This document shows, piece by piece, positions 12,570-25,181 of a stretch of DNA of 64,000 nucleotides (within the stretch, counting starts at the first letter, position 1; every line of letters begins with the position of its first letter). This DNA comes from Zea mays (Eukaryota > Streptophyta > Magnoliopsida > Poales > Poaceae). Below the pieces are notes generated by a model that saw only the letters and a program-made list of their open reading frames with translations, was not told the DNA's origin and ran no database searches. The stretch is taken from NCBI RefSeq assembly GCF_902167145.1, contig NC_050097.1, forward strand, positions 140,331,982-140,395,981. The letters run 5' to 3'. The translations under genes and the position numbers were made by a program.

Positions 12570-15500
12570 ATTTGTTTTGTAGGTTTATGCATCCGGGGGC
12601 TCAAGTTGGATCATCGATAGCGGGTGCACAAACCATATGACAGGGGAGAAGAAGATGTTCTCCTCCTACAAGAAAAACCAAGATCCCCAACGAGCTATCA
12701 CATTCGGGGATGAAAATCAAGGTTTGGTCAAAGGATTGGATAAAATTGCTATATCTCCTGACCATTCCATTTCCAATGTTTTTCTTGCAGATTCTTTAGA
12801 TTATTACTTGCTTTCAGTTTCGCAATTATGCAAAATGGGTTACAACTGTCTTTTTACGGATATAGGTGTTACTGTCTTTAGAAGAAGTGATGATTCAGTA
12901 GCATTTAAGGGAGTGTTAGAGGGTCAGCTATACTTAGTAGATTTTGATAGAGCTGAACTCAACACCTGCTTAATTGCTAAGACTAACATGGGCTGGCTCT
13001 AGCATCGCCGACTAGCACATGTTGGAATGAAGAATCTTCACAAGCTTCTAAAGGGAGAACACATTTTGGGACTAACAAATGTTCATTTTGAGAAAGACAG
13101 GATTTGTAGCGCATGTCAGGCAGGGAAGCAAGTTGGTGTTCATCATCCACACAAGAACATCATGACGACTGATAGACCAGTCGAGCTCCTACACATGGAC
13201 CTATTCGGCTCGATAGCTTACATAAGCATCGGCGGGAGTAAGTACTGTCTAGTTATTGTGGATGACTATTCTCGCTTCACTTGGGTGTTCTTTTTACAGG
13301 AAAAATCTCATACCCAAGAGACCTTAAAGGGATTCTTGAGACGGGCTCAAAATGAGTTCGGCTTAAGGATCAAAAAGATTAGAAGAGATAACGGGACGGA
13401 GTTCAAGAATTCTCAAATCGAAGGCTTTCTTGAGGAGGAGGGCATCAAGCATGATTTCTCTTCTCCCTACACGCCACAACAAAATGGTGTAGTGGAGAGG
13501 AAGAATAGAACTCTATTGGACATGGCAAGAACCATGCTTGAAGAGTACAAGACTTCGGATCGGTTTTGGGCCGAGGAGGTCAACACCGCTTGCTACGCCA
13601 TCAACCGGTTATATCTACACCAAATCCTCAAGAAGACATCGTATGAACTCCTAACCGGTAAAAAGCCCAATGTTTCATATTTTAGAGTCTTTGGTAGCAA
13701 ATGCTTTATTCTTGTTAAAAGAGGTAGAAAATCCAAATTTGCTCCTAAGGCTATAGAAGGCTTTTTACTAGGATATGATTCAAACATAAGGGCATATAGA
13801 GTCTTTGACAAGTCCTCTGGACTAGTTGAAGTTTCTTGTGACATTGTGTTTGATGAGACTAACGGCTCTCAAGTAGAGCAAGTTGATCTTGATGAGCTAG
13901 ATGATGAAGAGGCTCTGTGCGTCGCGCTAAGAAACATGTCCATTGGGGATGTGTGTCCTAAGGAATCCGAAGAGCCTCCACATGCACAAGATCAACCATC
14001 TTCCTCCATGCAAGCATCTCCACCAAATCAAGATGAGGATGAGGCTCAAGAAGATGAAGGAGAAGTTCAAAAGGATGAGCCACCTCAAGAGGAGAGCAAT
14101 GATCAAGGGGGAGATGCCCATGATCAAGATGAGGAAGATGAACAAGTTCCAAGACCGCTACACCCAAGAGTCCACCAAGCAATCCAACGAGATCACCCCG
14201 TGAACACCATCCTCGGCGATATCCAAAAGGAGGTAACTACTAGATCTCGTGTTGCTCATTTTTGTGAACATTACTCTTTTGTTTCCTCTATTGAGCCACA
14301 CAAGGTAGAGGAAGCACTTCAAGATTCGGATTGGGTGGTGGCGATGCAAGAGGAGCTCAACAACTTCACTAGGAATGAGGTATGTCATTTAGTTCCACGT
14401 CCTAATCAAAATGTTGTAGGAACCAAGTGGGTCTTCCGCAACAAGCAAGATGAGCATGGTGTGGTGACAAGGAACAAAGCCCGACTTGTGGCCAAGGGGT
14501 ATTCACAAGTCGAAGGTTTGGATTTCGGTGAAACCTATGCACCCGTAGCTAGGCTTGAGTCAATTCGCATTTTACTTGCCTATGCTACTTACCATGGCTT
14601 TAAGCTTTACCAAATGGACGTGAAAAGTGCCTTCCTCAATGGACCAATCAAGGAGGAGGTCTATGTTGAGCAACCTCCCGGCTTTGAAGATAGTGAGTAT
14701 CCTAACTATGTATATAAACTCTCTAAGGCGCTTTATGGGCTCAAGCAAGCCCCAAGAGCATGGTATGAATGCCTAAGAGATTTTCTTATCACTAATGGCT
14801 TCAAAGTCGGAAAGGCCGATCCTACTTTATTTACTAAAACTCTTGAAAATATTTGTTTGTATGCCAAATTTATGTTGATGATATTATATTTGGGTCTACT
14901 AACGAATCTACATGTGAGGAATTTAGTAGGATCATGACACAAAAATTCAAGATGTCTATGATGGGGGAGTTGAAGTACTTCTTGGGATTTCAAGTGAAGC
15001 AACTCCAAGAGGGCACCTTCATTAGCCAAACGAAGTATATTCAAGACATTCTAAACAAGTTTGGGATGAAGGATGCCAAGCCCATCAAGACACCCATGGG
15101 AACTAATGGGCATCTCGACCTCGACACGGGAGGTAAATCCGTAGATCAAAAGGTATACCGGTCAATGATAGGTTCTTTACTCTATTTATGTGCATCTCGA
15201 CCGGATATTATGCTTTCCGTATGCATGTGTGCAAGATTCCAAGCCGACCCTAAGGAAGCACCTTAGGGCCGTAAAACGAATCTTAAGATATTTAGTTTAT
15301 ACTCCTAAGTTTGGCCTTTGGTACCCCAGGGGATCCACATTTGATTTGATTGGTTATTCGGATGTCGATTGGGCGGGGTGTAAAATTAATAGAAAGAGCA
15401 CATCGGGGACTTGCCAGTTCTTGGGAAGGTCTCTGGTGTCTTGGGCTTCAAAGAAGCAAAATTCCGTAGCTCTTTCTACCGCCGAAGCCGGGTATATTGC

Positions 15501-15822
15501 CGCAGGCCATTGTTGCGCGCAATTGCTTTGGATGAGGCAAACCCTTAGGGACTATGGTTACACATTAACCAAAGTTCCTCTTCTATGTGATAATGAGAGT
15601 GCAATCCGCATGGCGGATAATCCCGTTGAGCATAGCCGCACTAAACACATAGCCATTTGGTATCATTTTCTAAGGGATCACCAACAAAAGGGGGATATCA
15701 AAATTCCATATATTAACACCAAAGAACAATTAGCCGATATCTTTACCAAGCCACTAGATGAACAAACATTTAACAAACTTAGGCATGAGCTAAATATTCT
15801 TGATTCTCAGAATTTCTTTTGA
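12570..15822 (+). pseudogene. copia-2 pol (protease, integrase, reverse transcriptase, RNase H), broken
   Basis: Order is protease-integrase-RT-RNase H, which defines Ty1/copia. Protease: WIIDSGCTNHM near nt 12607. A TAG at 13000-13002 breaks the GAG-pre-integrase region just before HRRLAHVG. Integrase: zinc residues H/H/CxxC (CSACQAG), acidic triad residues in [14 protein letters not shown] and VERKNR. The RT runs from about nt 14330; a frameshift near 14850 sits just before the YVDD motif, which is read in the next frame (14853-15266). A second frameshift near 15263 precedes RNase H (YSDVDWAG, STAEAGY, CDNESA; 15190-15822, ending TGA). The unit needs at least three repairs and is not functional. 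Confidence 0.9.
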
Positions 15823-16642
15823 TGTTTTGCACACATAGCTCATTAATATACCTTTGATCATGTCTCTTTTATATGATTAATGTGTTTTCAAGTGTATTTC
15901 AAACCAAGTCATAGATTGGAAGGGAATTGGAGTCTTCGGCGAAGACAAAGGCTTCCACTCCACAACATCAAATTACTCATCCTTCACCGTCGCTCCGCGC
16001 CGCTCTCCAACTTTGGTATAATCTTCACTCTTATGTTATTTACCATAGGGAGAGAAAGTATAAGGGCTTATATTTCACTCACGTATTCGTTTTTGGCGAT
16101 TCATGCCAAAGGGGGAGAAAGTATTAGCCCAAAGCAAAAGGACCGCACCACTACCAATTTTCAAAAAATTTGAGTTAAGAAAAGATTTTTCAATTGATGA
16201 TTTTTCAATCGGTATCTTACTTTTGATAGAATTTCAAATTGGTACAACCCTTTCAAAACTAATATCTAAAACCCTCTTGAACACTAAGAGGAGGATTTGA
16301 TTGAAGGGGAGTTTTGTTTAGTCAAAGGAAAAGCATTCGAAACAGGGGGAGAAAATTTCAAAATCTTGAAAATGCTTCTCAAAATATTATTCATTTACCT
16401 TTGACTATTTGCAAAAGGACTTTGAAAAGAATTTACAAAAGAATTTGCAAAAACAAAACATGTGGTGCAAGCGTGGTCCAAAAATGTTAAAAATAAAGAA
16501 AACAATCCATGCATATCTTAAGAGAATATTTATTGGTTCAATTCTAAGTAACCTTTGCACTTACCTTATGCAAACTAGTTAAATTATGCACTTCTATATT
16601 TTCTTTAGTTTGTGTTGGCATCAATCACCAAAAGGGGGAGAT
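15823..16642 (+). other. copia-2 3' untranslated spacer with repeated polypurine stretches
   Basis: There is no envelope-like frame. Three purine tracts of the form AAAGGGGGAGA occur, near 16106, 16343 and 16631. The last directly abuts the 3' LTR and is the real polypurine tract (16631-16642). The short frames here (15880-16300) have no recognisable content. Confidence 0.7.
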
Positions 16643-17822
16643 TGAAAGGGAAATAGGCTTACACCTTTTCCAAATTGATTTTGGTGGTTGAATTGCCCAA
16701 CACAAATAATTGGACTAACTAGTTTGCTCTAGATTAAGAGTTCTACAGGTGCCAAAGGTTCACAACAAACCAATAAAAAGACCGAAAAAGGATTCAAAAA
16801 TAGAGAGCAAAAGTCAGCCGAAGTGTGCCCTGGTCTAGCGCACCGGACTGTCTGGTGTGCCACCGGACAGTGTCCGGTGCACCAGGGACTCCAACTCCAA
16901 ACTGCTCACCTTAGGGAATTCTGGAGGCCGCTCCACTATAATTCACCGGACTGTCCGATGTAGCACCGGACAGTGTCTGATGGCGCACCGGACTGTCCGG
17001 TGTGCCAGCGGAGCAACGACTACTCCGCGCCAACGGTCGTCTGCAGAAGGCATTAAATGCGCTACAGTGCACGCCAGAGTCAGTGGAGAGCCAGATGGCG
17101 CACCGGACACTGAACAGTGCCTGTCCGGTGCACCACCGGACTGTCCGGTGGCCCAGAAGACAGAAGCTCCAACGATCAGAATCCAACGGTTTGGTGACGT
17201 GGCAGGCGCACCGGACAGTGTCCGGTGGCGCACCAGACTGTCCGGTGCGCCATGCGACAGCAGCCTTCACCAAACGGCTAGTTTGGTGGTTGGGGCTATA
17301 AATACCCCAACCACCCTCCATTCATTGCATCCAAGTTTTCTGATTTCCCACACCTTATAAGAGCTATAGCATTCAATACAATACACACCAAAGAGATCAA
17401 ATCCTCTCCCAAGTCCATAGATCATTCCAAATCAAATAGTGACTAGTGAGAGAGTGATTTGTGTTCATTTGAGCTCTTGCGCTTGGATTGCTTCTTTTTC
17501 TCATTCTTTCTTGTGATCAACTCAATTGTAACCGAGGCAAGAGACACCAATTGTGTGGTGGTCCTTGCGGGGACTTTGTGTCCCGTTTGATTGAGAAGAG
17601 AAGCTCACTCGGTCTAAGTGACCGTTTGAGAGAGGGAAAGGGTTGAAAGAGACCCGGTCTTTGTGACCACCTCAACGGGGAGTAGGTTTGCAAGAACCGA
17701 ACCTCGGTAAAACAAATCATCGTGTCTCACTCTTTATTTGCCCAGGATTTGTTTTTCACCCTCTCTCTCAGACTCGTTCATATTTCTAACGCTAACCCGG
17801 CTTGTAGTTGTGCTTAAGTGTA
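16643..17822 (+). repeat. copia-2 3' LTR, main part (resumes at 28927-28976)
   Basis: It begins TGAAAGGGAAATAGG like the 5' LTR and contains the uninterrupted hAT target site. It is split by gypsy-B at 17822/17823; the missing last 50 bp, ending GGCGATTTCA, are at 28927-28976. Palindromic CACCGGAC(A/T)GTCCGGTG units are dense at 16840-17250. A stretch reading CTATAAATACCCC near 17296 (and 9389 in the 5' LTR) is a good TATA-type promoter. Confidence 0.9.
17296..17303 (+). promoter_or_regulatory. Probable TATA box in the copia-2 LTR
   Basis: GGGGCTATAAATACCCC occurs in both LTR copies (here and at about 9390), about 120 bp before a conserved block with AAGAGATCAAATCC. A perfect TATAAATA in a GC-flanked setting is the expected U3 promoter. 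Confidence 0.6.
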
Positions 17823-20800
17823 TGTCACACCCGGCTTTAAGGAACAAAACCCGATGCATCTCATACATGCACCAAGAAGACAACATATATAATAACAGAG
17901 TGTATAGAGATAAATGTCATAAAACATCAGAGTATTTATTACATAGCGGAAGACTTATTACAAAATAAAAGGATAAACATAAAACGAACTAAGGATCGTC
18001 TGCGCCAATGTCAACTGAGAAACGCCACCTAGATCAGATCATACTCCTCGCCTTGTGGCTCCTCCTGAACCACCTGCTCTTCTCCTGTGGGGGGGGTGTG
18101 AGACAGCAAGGGTGAGCACATACGTTCATCGCTCAACAAGTCGTGGGGAATAATGTGACATGAACTCATCAAAGGTGAGAGCTCATGGAGTGTAAGGCTT
18201 ATCAAAGAGAATGGTTAAAGCTGAGCATTGCTTTTAAGTAGTTGGTCAAAATTTTATTAGCAATTACTAAGTGTAAGTAAATACCAAACCATAATAAAAT
18301 AATAGAGAACAAAATTAATAATAAACCCATGCAAATGCAAATGACAAATTGAGTTTAGGTTCCATAATTTAATCATCAGAGAGTCCTGAGCTGCTCATGA
18401 CCGTGAGCTCGGCTAGTATACCAGTTTTACACTCTGCAGAGGTTGTACCCTTTACCCACAAGTCATGCTACCCATCTGCCAAGGGGTCGCGAATCCCATA
18501 CACCTCTACCTAGGAAGCGCGGCAGGGCAACACTACGAGGCCTTTACAAAGTTCCACTAGCTTCCGAAAACCCGCTACAGTTTATAGGAAACTCCAATGC
18601 AGGGTTCTTGTCTGACCGCCATCGCAGCAAAATCAACCAAGGACCTCCCTACACTGACCACTCCCCTACTGCCCTTGCCCCTTTCGGGTAAGGTAGTCTT
18701 CCACTAGCTTTCCTAATTAGTCAGCCAAGGGCGTCCCATTAAACCCTTGTAGTGGCACGTGTTTCTCAAGTTAAGCTCTATGTTCCAATTAACATTAATG
18801 ATCTTGACATGAACATAAATAGAATAACAAAATAACTGGAACATAGATATGATAAATAATTATCCCAAATCCATGTAAAGCAATAGCAAACTACCCAAGT
18901 GATTCAGGGGTAAACAAGGTAATGAGATAAACAATCTAGGGTAACCTATTGGGTCCCATCAAAATTAACCTATGCATGAATAAATGATATTAAAGAACAT
19001 TATTGGGTAAAAAGTGGTCAAGGGCACAACTTGCCTGGCACTTGAGATTCCAGGTACCAACTTGCTCTTCAAGTAACTCGTAACCTCGCTGCTAGTCGTA
19101 GCAATACAAACAAACATGGTATAGACAAAATTAACATCACACCAAACATAAGAATACACTGCGTAAAAATAATCTACGCGTTGCTACGAGACTAACGGAA
19201 CTTGAACAGATCAAATCGGAGTTAAAACGGAGGAGTTATGATTTTCTAAAGATTATATGTGTTTTGTACAAGATTAAATGGGATATAAATTTTAATGTGA
19301 CTTTCATGTCAAAACAGTGGTACTAGGTGATAGACAATAATATTACAAAATTATAGGAATTGGAACGGATTAATTTGGGCTTAATATGAATTTTCTATGA
19401 ATTACCCAAGTTTTACGATTATTTTTATGCTCAAAATCTATTTTCCGGTTTTATTTAATTCCTGGACTGGGCCATTATTATTAGAAAGTGCAGGGGCTCG
19501 GCATAAATTTTCCCAAGACTCATCCTACAGCTGCATGGACGGCGGGTTGTTTTAACACAAGTCCAGGGTCTCTTACACAAAGATACAAGGTCGAAGGGGT
19601 ATGGGGACACTACGACCATCCGATCGGAAATCGGCCGCCAGGATTAGACCGTGATTCACACAGTTGGGCACGTCAAGCTCACCATGGGATTCAAATCGAA
19701 TGGTTCCGGTTTTATGGAGCCCTATCTAATTTTGCCCCTCCGATTAGATCTCAACGGTCGAGACCCACCCAAGGGAACGGGTACACCCTTTAATCCCGTG
19801 CGTTGCTGGTAGATCGGATGGTGCACGGTGTCTAGACGAAGGGGGGTATGGTCACATCAAATCCGGACCGCCCATCTAAATCCAACAGCCTAGAGGCCAC
19901 CATCTTTCCTCTACCCTTTTCCTCTAATCCACACCATCCATCGCGAGATCCACGGCCACGCACACATCTTCTTCCCCCTGGTCTCCCACGGCAGCCAGGG
20001 TAGCGGCGTCGCATCCCGCCACGACGGCGGCTACCAACCAGAGAAGCCCCGCGCGGCACCCAGAGCACCCAAACCCTCATGGTGAATTACGCAGCGAAGG
20101 TCGCGGCAATTGATACAGGGCATTCTTACCAATAGTATGCCGACTGTGAGTGAGGGCAACGACGAGGTTGACTGGCGACGAGTCCCAGCTGCTCCGGTGA
20201 GCATTTCTCACATAGCTTGCCTCCATTCCTCATCTCGCTGATCCCGAATACGATTCGCACCCCTTGGCGAATCAGCTCGACCCACCAGGATTGGTTGAAC
20301 GGCGGCGCACGCAGGACGCAGTTGCGACGGCTCGATGGTGTTCCTCGGCCATCCCCTAGCGGCAACACACGCACGGGACGCCGCAGCACCATCGTCGGCC
20401 AGAAACGTCGCCTGGGAACACGTCTACGCCACCCACGGGGGCACTGCAGAGCTCTCCAATAATCCTCGCACTCTCTTCGCTACCCCCGCAGAGAACAGCT
20501 GCGACGACATTTCTCCCTCTCGATCTCTCTCTCTCGGCGGGAAACGGCAATGGTGGCGGACTGGATGAGATGAGAAGAAGAGGTTGCGGGGCCCGATTAT
20601 GTGGTCGAAGCCGAGGTTCCCCAGCCCGGAGTTCTCGGCAAATCCACAACCGGCACAGAGGGGAGAGCGCCGTAGATTTCAGGAAGTCGAAGACCCGACT
20701 GTTTCAGCGGCCGCTACGCAGGGAAGACGACCATGTCACACCCGAGGTGGCCCCACAAGTCAGCACATACCTATCGGACGCCTAGAGGCTGGCAGAGGGG

Positions 20801-21563
20801 CCCGCTCGACGGCGTAGGGATTTCCATGTCGAGCGCACGGAAGGCGGCTGACATGCGGGTCTCATGCGTAAGTGGCGTGTGCGGGCACACGGCTGACCGG
20901 GGCTGGGCTGTGCGCACCCTTGGTTTGATGGGCCCACAAGCCAGAGGAAGTCGGCGCGTCAGCGTGAAGCCGAGGCTGGCGGTGGGAGTGAGACCGTGGC
21001 CCCGCCTGTGAGTCTGAGCACAAGCACGACTAGTTGGGCCACGCAGACCATGGAAATGGGCCACGCGTGTATGGGTGAACTGGGTCGACCGAGGCAATTT
21101 GAGCCCAAGGCATGGGGTTTGAATTCTCTTTTCTATTTTCTATTTTGCATTTCTATTTAATTTCAAATTTGAATTTGAATCTTGTTATGAGCTTCACCTT
21201 TGAGTAAATTGTACAAATTCAAACCCTGGTTTAGGAATCATTTATCTTTATTTACTTATTTTTCTCTACATAATATTTATTTTCTTCTCTTTTCTAATTT
21301 CTAGAATTTCTTTTAAATGTCAAATTCCACTTTGGACTTTAATATATTTCTTGTCACATTATTTTTATATTGTCACAAAATGCACACAAAAATAGACTCC
21401 CAGCATGATGCATAATTTGTTTTTGGGTATCTTTTGTTATTTATTTATTTGTTTTAATGTGATGTTCTCATGGAATGATAAATATGGATAACACACATAT
21501 ATACAAAGGAATATCATTTCTCCTTTTAGGTCATTCTCCATGAATTACAAGTTGGGTATTACA
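17823..21563 (-). repeat. gypsy-B LTR, left copy (3' LTR in element orientation)
   Basis: It runs from TGTCACACCCGGC to GGGTATTACA, 3,741 bp. Direct repeat of 25182-28926. It has a GC-rich block (about 19900-21080) and an AT-rich block (21120-21540). The short frames inside both copies (for example 18443-18691, 20126-20392) are conserved only because the LTRs are near-identical and show no known domain. Confidence 0.93.
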
Positions 21564-21581
21564 AATCCTACCCCCTTAAAA
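21564..21581 (-). promoter_or_regulatory. Polypurine tract of gypsy-B
   Basis: On the minus strand the bases next to the 3' LTR read TTTTAAGGGGGTAGGATT, a purine-rich primer for plus-strand DNA synthesis. Confidence 0.75.
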
Positions 21582-21599
21582 GAATCTCGTCCTCGAGAT

Positions 21600-24500
21600 T
21601 TAAGAAGGACTAGAGAAAAGATGGGGAAATCTATGCAAAGCTCTTTTTTCCCATGTAGCTTCGTCTTGTCCATGATGGCTCCATTGTACTTTGCACATCT
21701 TTATAACCCTATTTCTTGTAACTCGAGTCAATGTATCAAGAATCTGGACAGGATACTCCGTGTAAGTCAAATTACCCTGAACACTGAGCTCTTCCATTGG
21801 TAACTGTTCCTCAGGGACACGAAGACACTTCTTAAGTTGAGACACATGAAATACATTATGCACATCAGATAGATTATCAGGTAGCTCAGTTGATATGCAA
21901 CTTCTCCCACTCGCTTTAAGATCAAGAAAGGTCCAATGAAGCGAGGGGACAACTTTCCTTTAACTTTAAATCTCCTCATACCCCGGATCGGTGACACCTT
22001 CAGATACACGTGATCACCCTCCTTAAACTCCAGTAGCCTCCTTCTATTATCAGCATAGCTCTTTTGCTTTGATTGCGCAATTCTCAAATTCTCTCGAATT
22101 ATACAGACTTGTTCTTCTGCTTCTTGAATCAGTTCAGGCCCAAAGAACTGCCTTTCTCCAGTCTGATCCCAATATAAAGGAGTCCTGCACTTCCTCCCAT
22201 ATAAAGCTTCAAAAGGTGACATCTTCAGACTGGCCTGGTAACTATTATTATATGAGAACTCAGCATAAGGTAGACTTTTATCCCAACTTCCTCCATGCTG
22301 AAGTGCACAAGCTCTCAACATATCCTCCAAAACTTGATTGGTCCTTTCAGTCTGTCCATCAGTCTGAGGGTGATAAGCCGTACTGAAATTCAACTCCGTA
22401 CTCATGTTCTCATGAAAGCTTCTCCAAAATCGTGAGGTAAACTGCGAGCCTCGATCAGACACGATCTTCTTTGGTACTCCATGCAAACACACAATCCGAG
22501 CCATATATAACTCTGCTAGCTGAGAACCTTTATAAGTAGTCTTGACAGGAATAAAGTGAGCCACTTTAGTCAACCTATCCACAATCACCCATATAACATC
22601 ATATCTTTTCTGGGTGCGAGGCAATCCAGTAATAAAATACATACCAATCTCTTCCCACTTCCACTCGGGTATCTTCAGTGGGTGCAGTAGTCCAACTGGC
22701 CTCTGGTGTTCAGCCTTAACTCTTTGACACACATCACACTTAGCCACATGTGCAGCCACATCTCTCTTCAATCTAGACCACCAATATTTCCGCTTCAAAT
22801 CCTGATACATCTTGGTACTACCAGGACGAATAGAATAATCCGAGTCATGGGCCTCCTTCAAAATAGTCTCTCGAAGGCTTTCAATATCAGGAACACACAT
22901 TCTATCCTTGAACCATACGGTGCCTTGCTCATCTTCCGTAAATTCCGGACCTCGTCCTTCAGTAATCAGATCCTTAATCTCTTTTATTTTAGCATCACCA
23001 ATTTGACCTTTGCGGATTTCTTGCTCCAAAGTAGGTTCCACATCAATAGTAACTCCTTCTGTGTGAGCAACTATCCCCAGGTTAAGTCTCCTAAAATCCT
23101 CAACAATCTCATTAGGTAGCTGGGCAACAATAGCTGAATGAACATGCTCCTTGCGACTCAAGGCATCTGCAACCAAATTTGCCTTGCCCGGGTGATAGTG
23201 AATCTCCAAATCATAATCCTTAATAAGCTCCAACCAACGGCGTTGCCTAAGGTTGAGATCCTTCTGAGTGAATATATACTTCAAACTCTTATGATCCGTG
23301 TACAGTTGACACTTGGTTCCCATAATGTAGTGTCTCCAAATTTTAAGTGCGTGCACAACCGCTGCCAGTTCCAAATCATGAGTGGGGTAGTTCAATTCAT
23401 GCTTCTGCAACTGACGAGACGCATAGGCGATCACATGTCCTTCTTGCATAAGCACACATCCACATCCTTGGCCACATGCATCACAATAAATGTCAAATCC
23501 CTTCTGTAGATCTGACATAACCAACACTGGTGGTGACATCAATCTCTTCTTTAATTGATCAAAGCTTTCTTGGCACTTCTCGTCCTACTTAAACTCTCTT
23601 CCCTTCTCCATAAGTGAGGTCATTTGCTTGGCAATCTTAGAAAATCCTTCAATGAATCTCCGATAATATCCTGCAAGTCCCAAGAAACTCCGAATCTCCA
23701 TAACTATAGTGGGTATGCTCCACGCCACTATCTCCTTGACTTTAGCAGGATCCACTAATATTCCTCCATTAGAAATGATATGTCCAAGAAATAACACCTC
23801 GTCAATCCAAAACTTGCATTTACTGTACTTGGCGTAGAGTTGATTATCTTGTAGCTTTTATATCACCAATCTCAGATGTTCCTCATGATCACTATCACTC
23901 TTGGATTAAATAAGAATATTGTCGATGAAAACCACGACGAATCTGTTCAGATCATGAACACCTTATTCTTCAAATCCATAAAATAGGCTAGTGTATTAGT
24001 TAGTCCAAATGACATAACGGTGAACTCATATAAACCATATCGGGTCGATAAAATTGTCTTGGGAGTGTCCGATGGCCTAATCTTCATTTGATGGTATCTC
24101 GATCGAAGATCAATCTTCGAGAATACCCTATCATCTCTCATCCGATCAAATAAATCCTCAATGCGGGGTAACAGGTACTTGTTCTTCACGATAACGTCAT
24201 TAAGGGACCTATAATCCACACACATCCGCTGTGATCCGTCCTTCTTTTGTACAAACAGAACCGTTGCTCTCCAAGGCGAAGACTCGGACGAATGTACCCA
24301 GCCTCTTGCAACTCCGTTAAGTGCTTCTTGAGTTCCTTTAGTTCTTCTACGAACATCCTGTATGGCTGTTTAGAAATAGGAGCAGTCCCAGGTAAGAGAT
24401 CAATGACAAACTCAACTTCCCTATATGGTGGCGTCCCTGGTAACTCCTCTGGAAAGACATCCGAAAAATCCTTAACCACATGGATGTTGTCACCAACAAA

Positions 24501-24700
24501 CTTCCCATCTACTAAGAATGTCGCTAGTCTGGTGGCGGTAGTTACTGCAATTGCAACTTCAATTCTTTCTCCTTTGGAACTGGTGAGTTCTACGGTTCCC
24601 TTAGCACAGTGTATAAACTGTCTTTGCCTTTCTTAACCATGACATACCAAGGATCACGTCTATACTGCTCTCTTCTAACAGTATAGGGGTAGCCCATCTG
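21600..24700 (-). pseudogene. gypsy-B pol (end of protease, RT, RNase H, integrase, chromodomain-like tail)
   Basis: Minus-strand order: protease end (IDVILGMSWL, nt about 24640-24670), RT (24479-23585 in several frames), RNase H and integrase in a long frame 23542-21767, and a chromodomain-like tail in 21863-21600 (EATWE). The gypsy order (RT before integrase) is clear. Damage: the RT metal site reads FIDN instead of FxDD (23918-23929), followed at once by a stop. In integrase, the second zinc-binding histidine is Arg (YSIRPG, codon 22826-22828). The first catalytic Asp is Tyr (IGMYFITG, codon 22637-22639). The other two acidic residues (SDRGSQF, GQTERTN) remain. A frameshift near 21880 separates the tail. 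Encoded enzymes cannot be active. Confidence 0.9.
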
Positions 24701-25165
24701 GGTTAGAAACACAGGGTAAGAAAGGAAGAATTGTAGACAAGGCGAGTAATTACGAGAAATGTTACTGCTGGGGATTTATTAGCTAAGTAGATTAGTGTGT
24801 CACCTAATAACGCTAATACATTACCTTATGGTGGTACATGCTAAGATGCCCGTCTATACTATTTCAATCAATCAAAGAAGCAAATCAAGCATTGATCATC
24901 AGAACAATCAACCAACATTTTTATAGAGAAAATAATTTTTAATTTCTTTTTTTTTTGGTCTCCTATCTCTTAAAAAGGTTATAAATGTAGGATTCCCAGG
25001 TGTGAAATCCTTCTTGTCTTAGAGTAGAAAAGATAAGAATGGTCAGAGTAGAAAAGCAAAAGGTGAGACAAGATCAAGATGAGATAAGTATAGAATGAAT
25101 CAGAGTAAGGTAAGTAGGTAAGGATTGTCCATTTCTATCTAGGTTTCGTCCTACAGTCAACATTT
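24701..25165 (-). other. gypsy-B leader with no gag
   Basis: Only about 465 bp separate the protease remnant from the primer binding site. In related elements this space holds a leader plus a gag of more than 1 kb. I see no capsid or CCHC coding sequence, so gag and the protease start, including its DSGA site, are deleted. Confidence 0.75.
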
Positions 25166-25177
25166 GCTCTGATACCA
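25166..25177 (-). promoter_or_regulatory. Primer binding site of gypsy-B
   Basis: The minus strand reads TGGTATCAGAGC, the standard initiator-methionine tRNA complement, four bases inside the 5' LTR end at 25182. Confidence 0.9.
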
Positions 25178-25181
25178 CTTC

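Noticed and set aside
18443..18691. Frame repeated at 25802-26050, and other paired frames between the gypsy-B LTRs
   Set aside because: Conservation is due to LTR identity, not to protein function.
22069..23509. Plus-strand frames of 105-137 codons
   Set aside because: Antisense to the gypsy-B RNase H and integrase frame.
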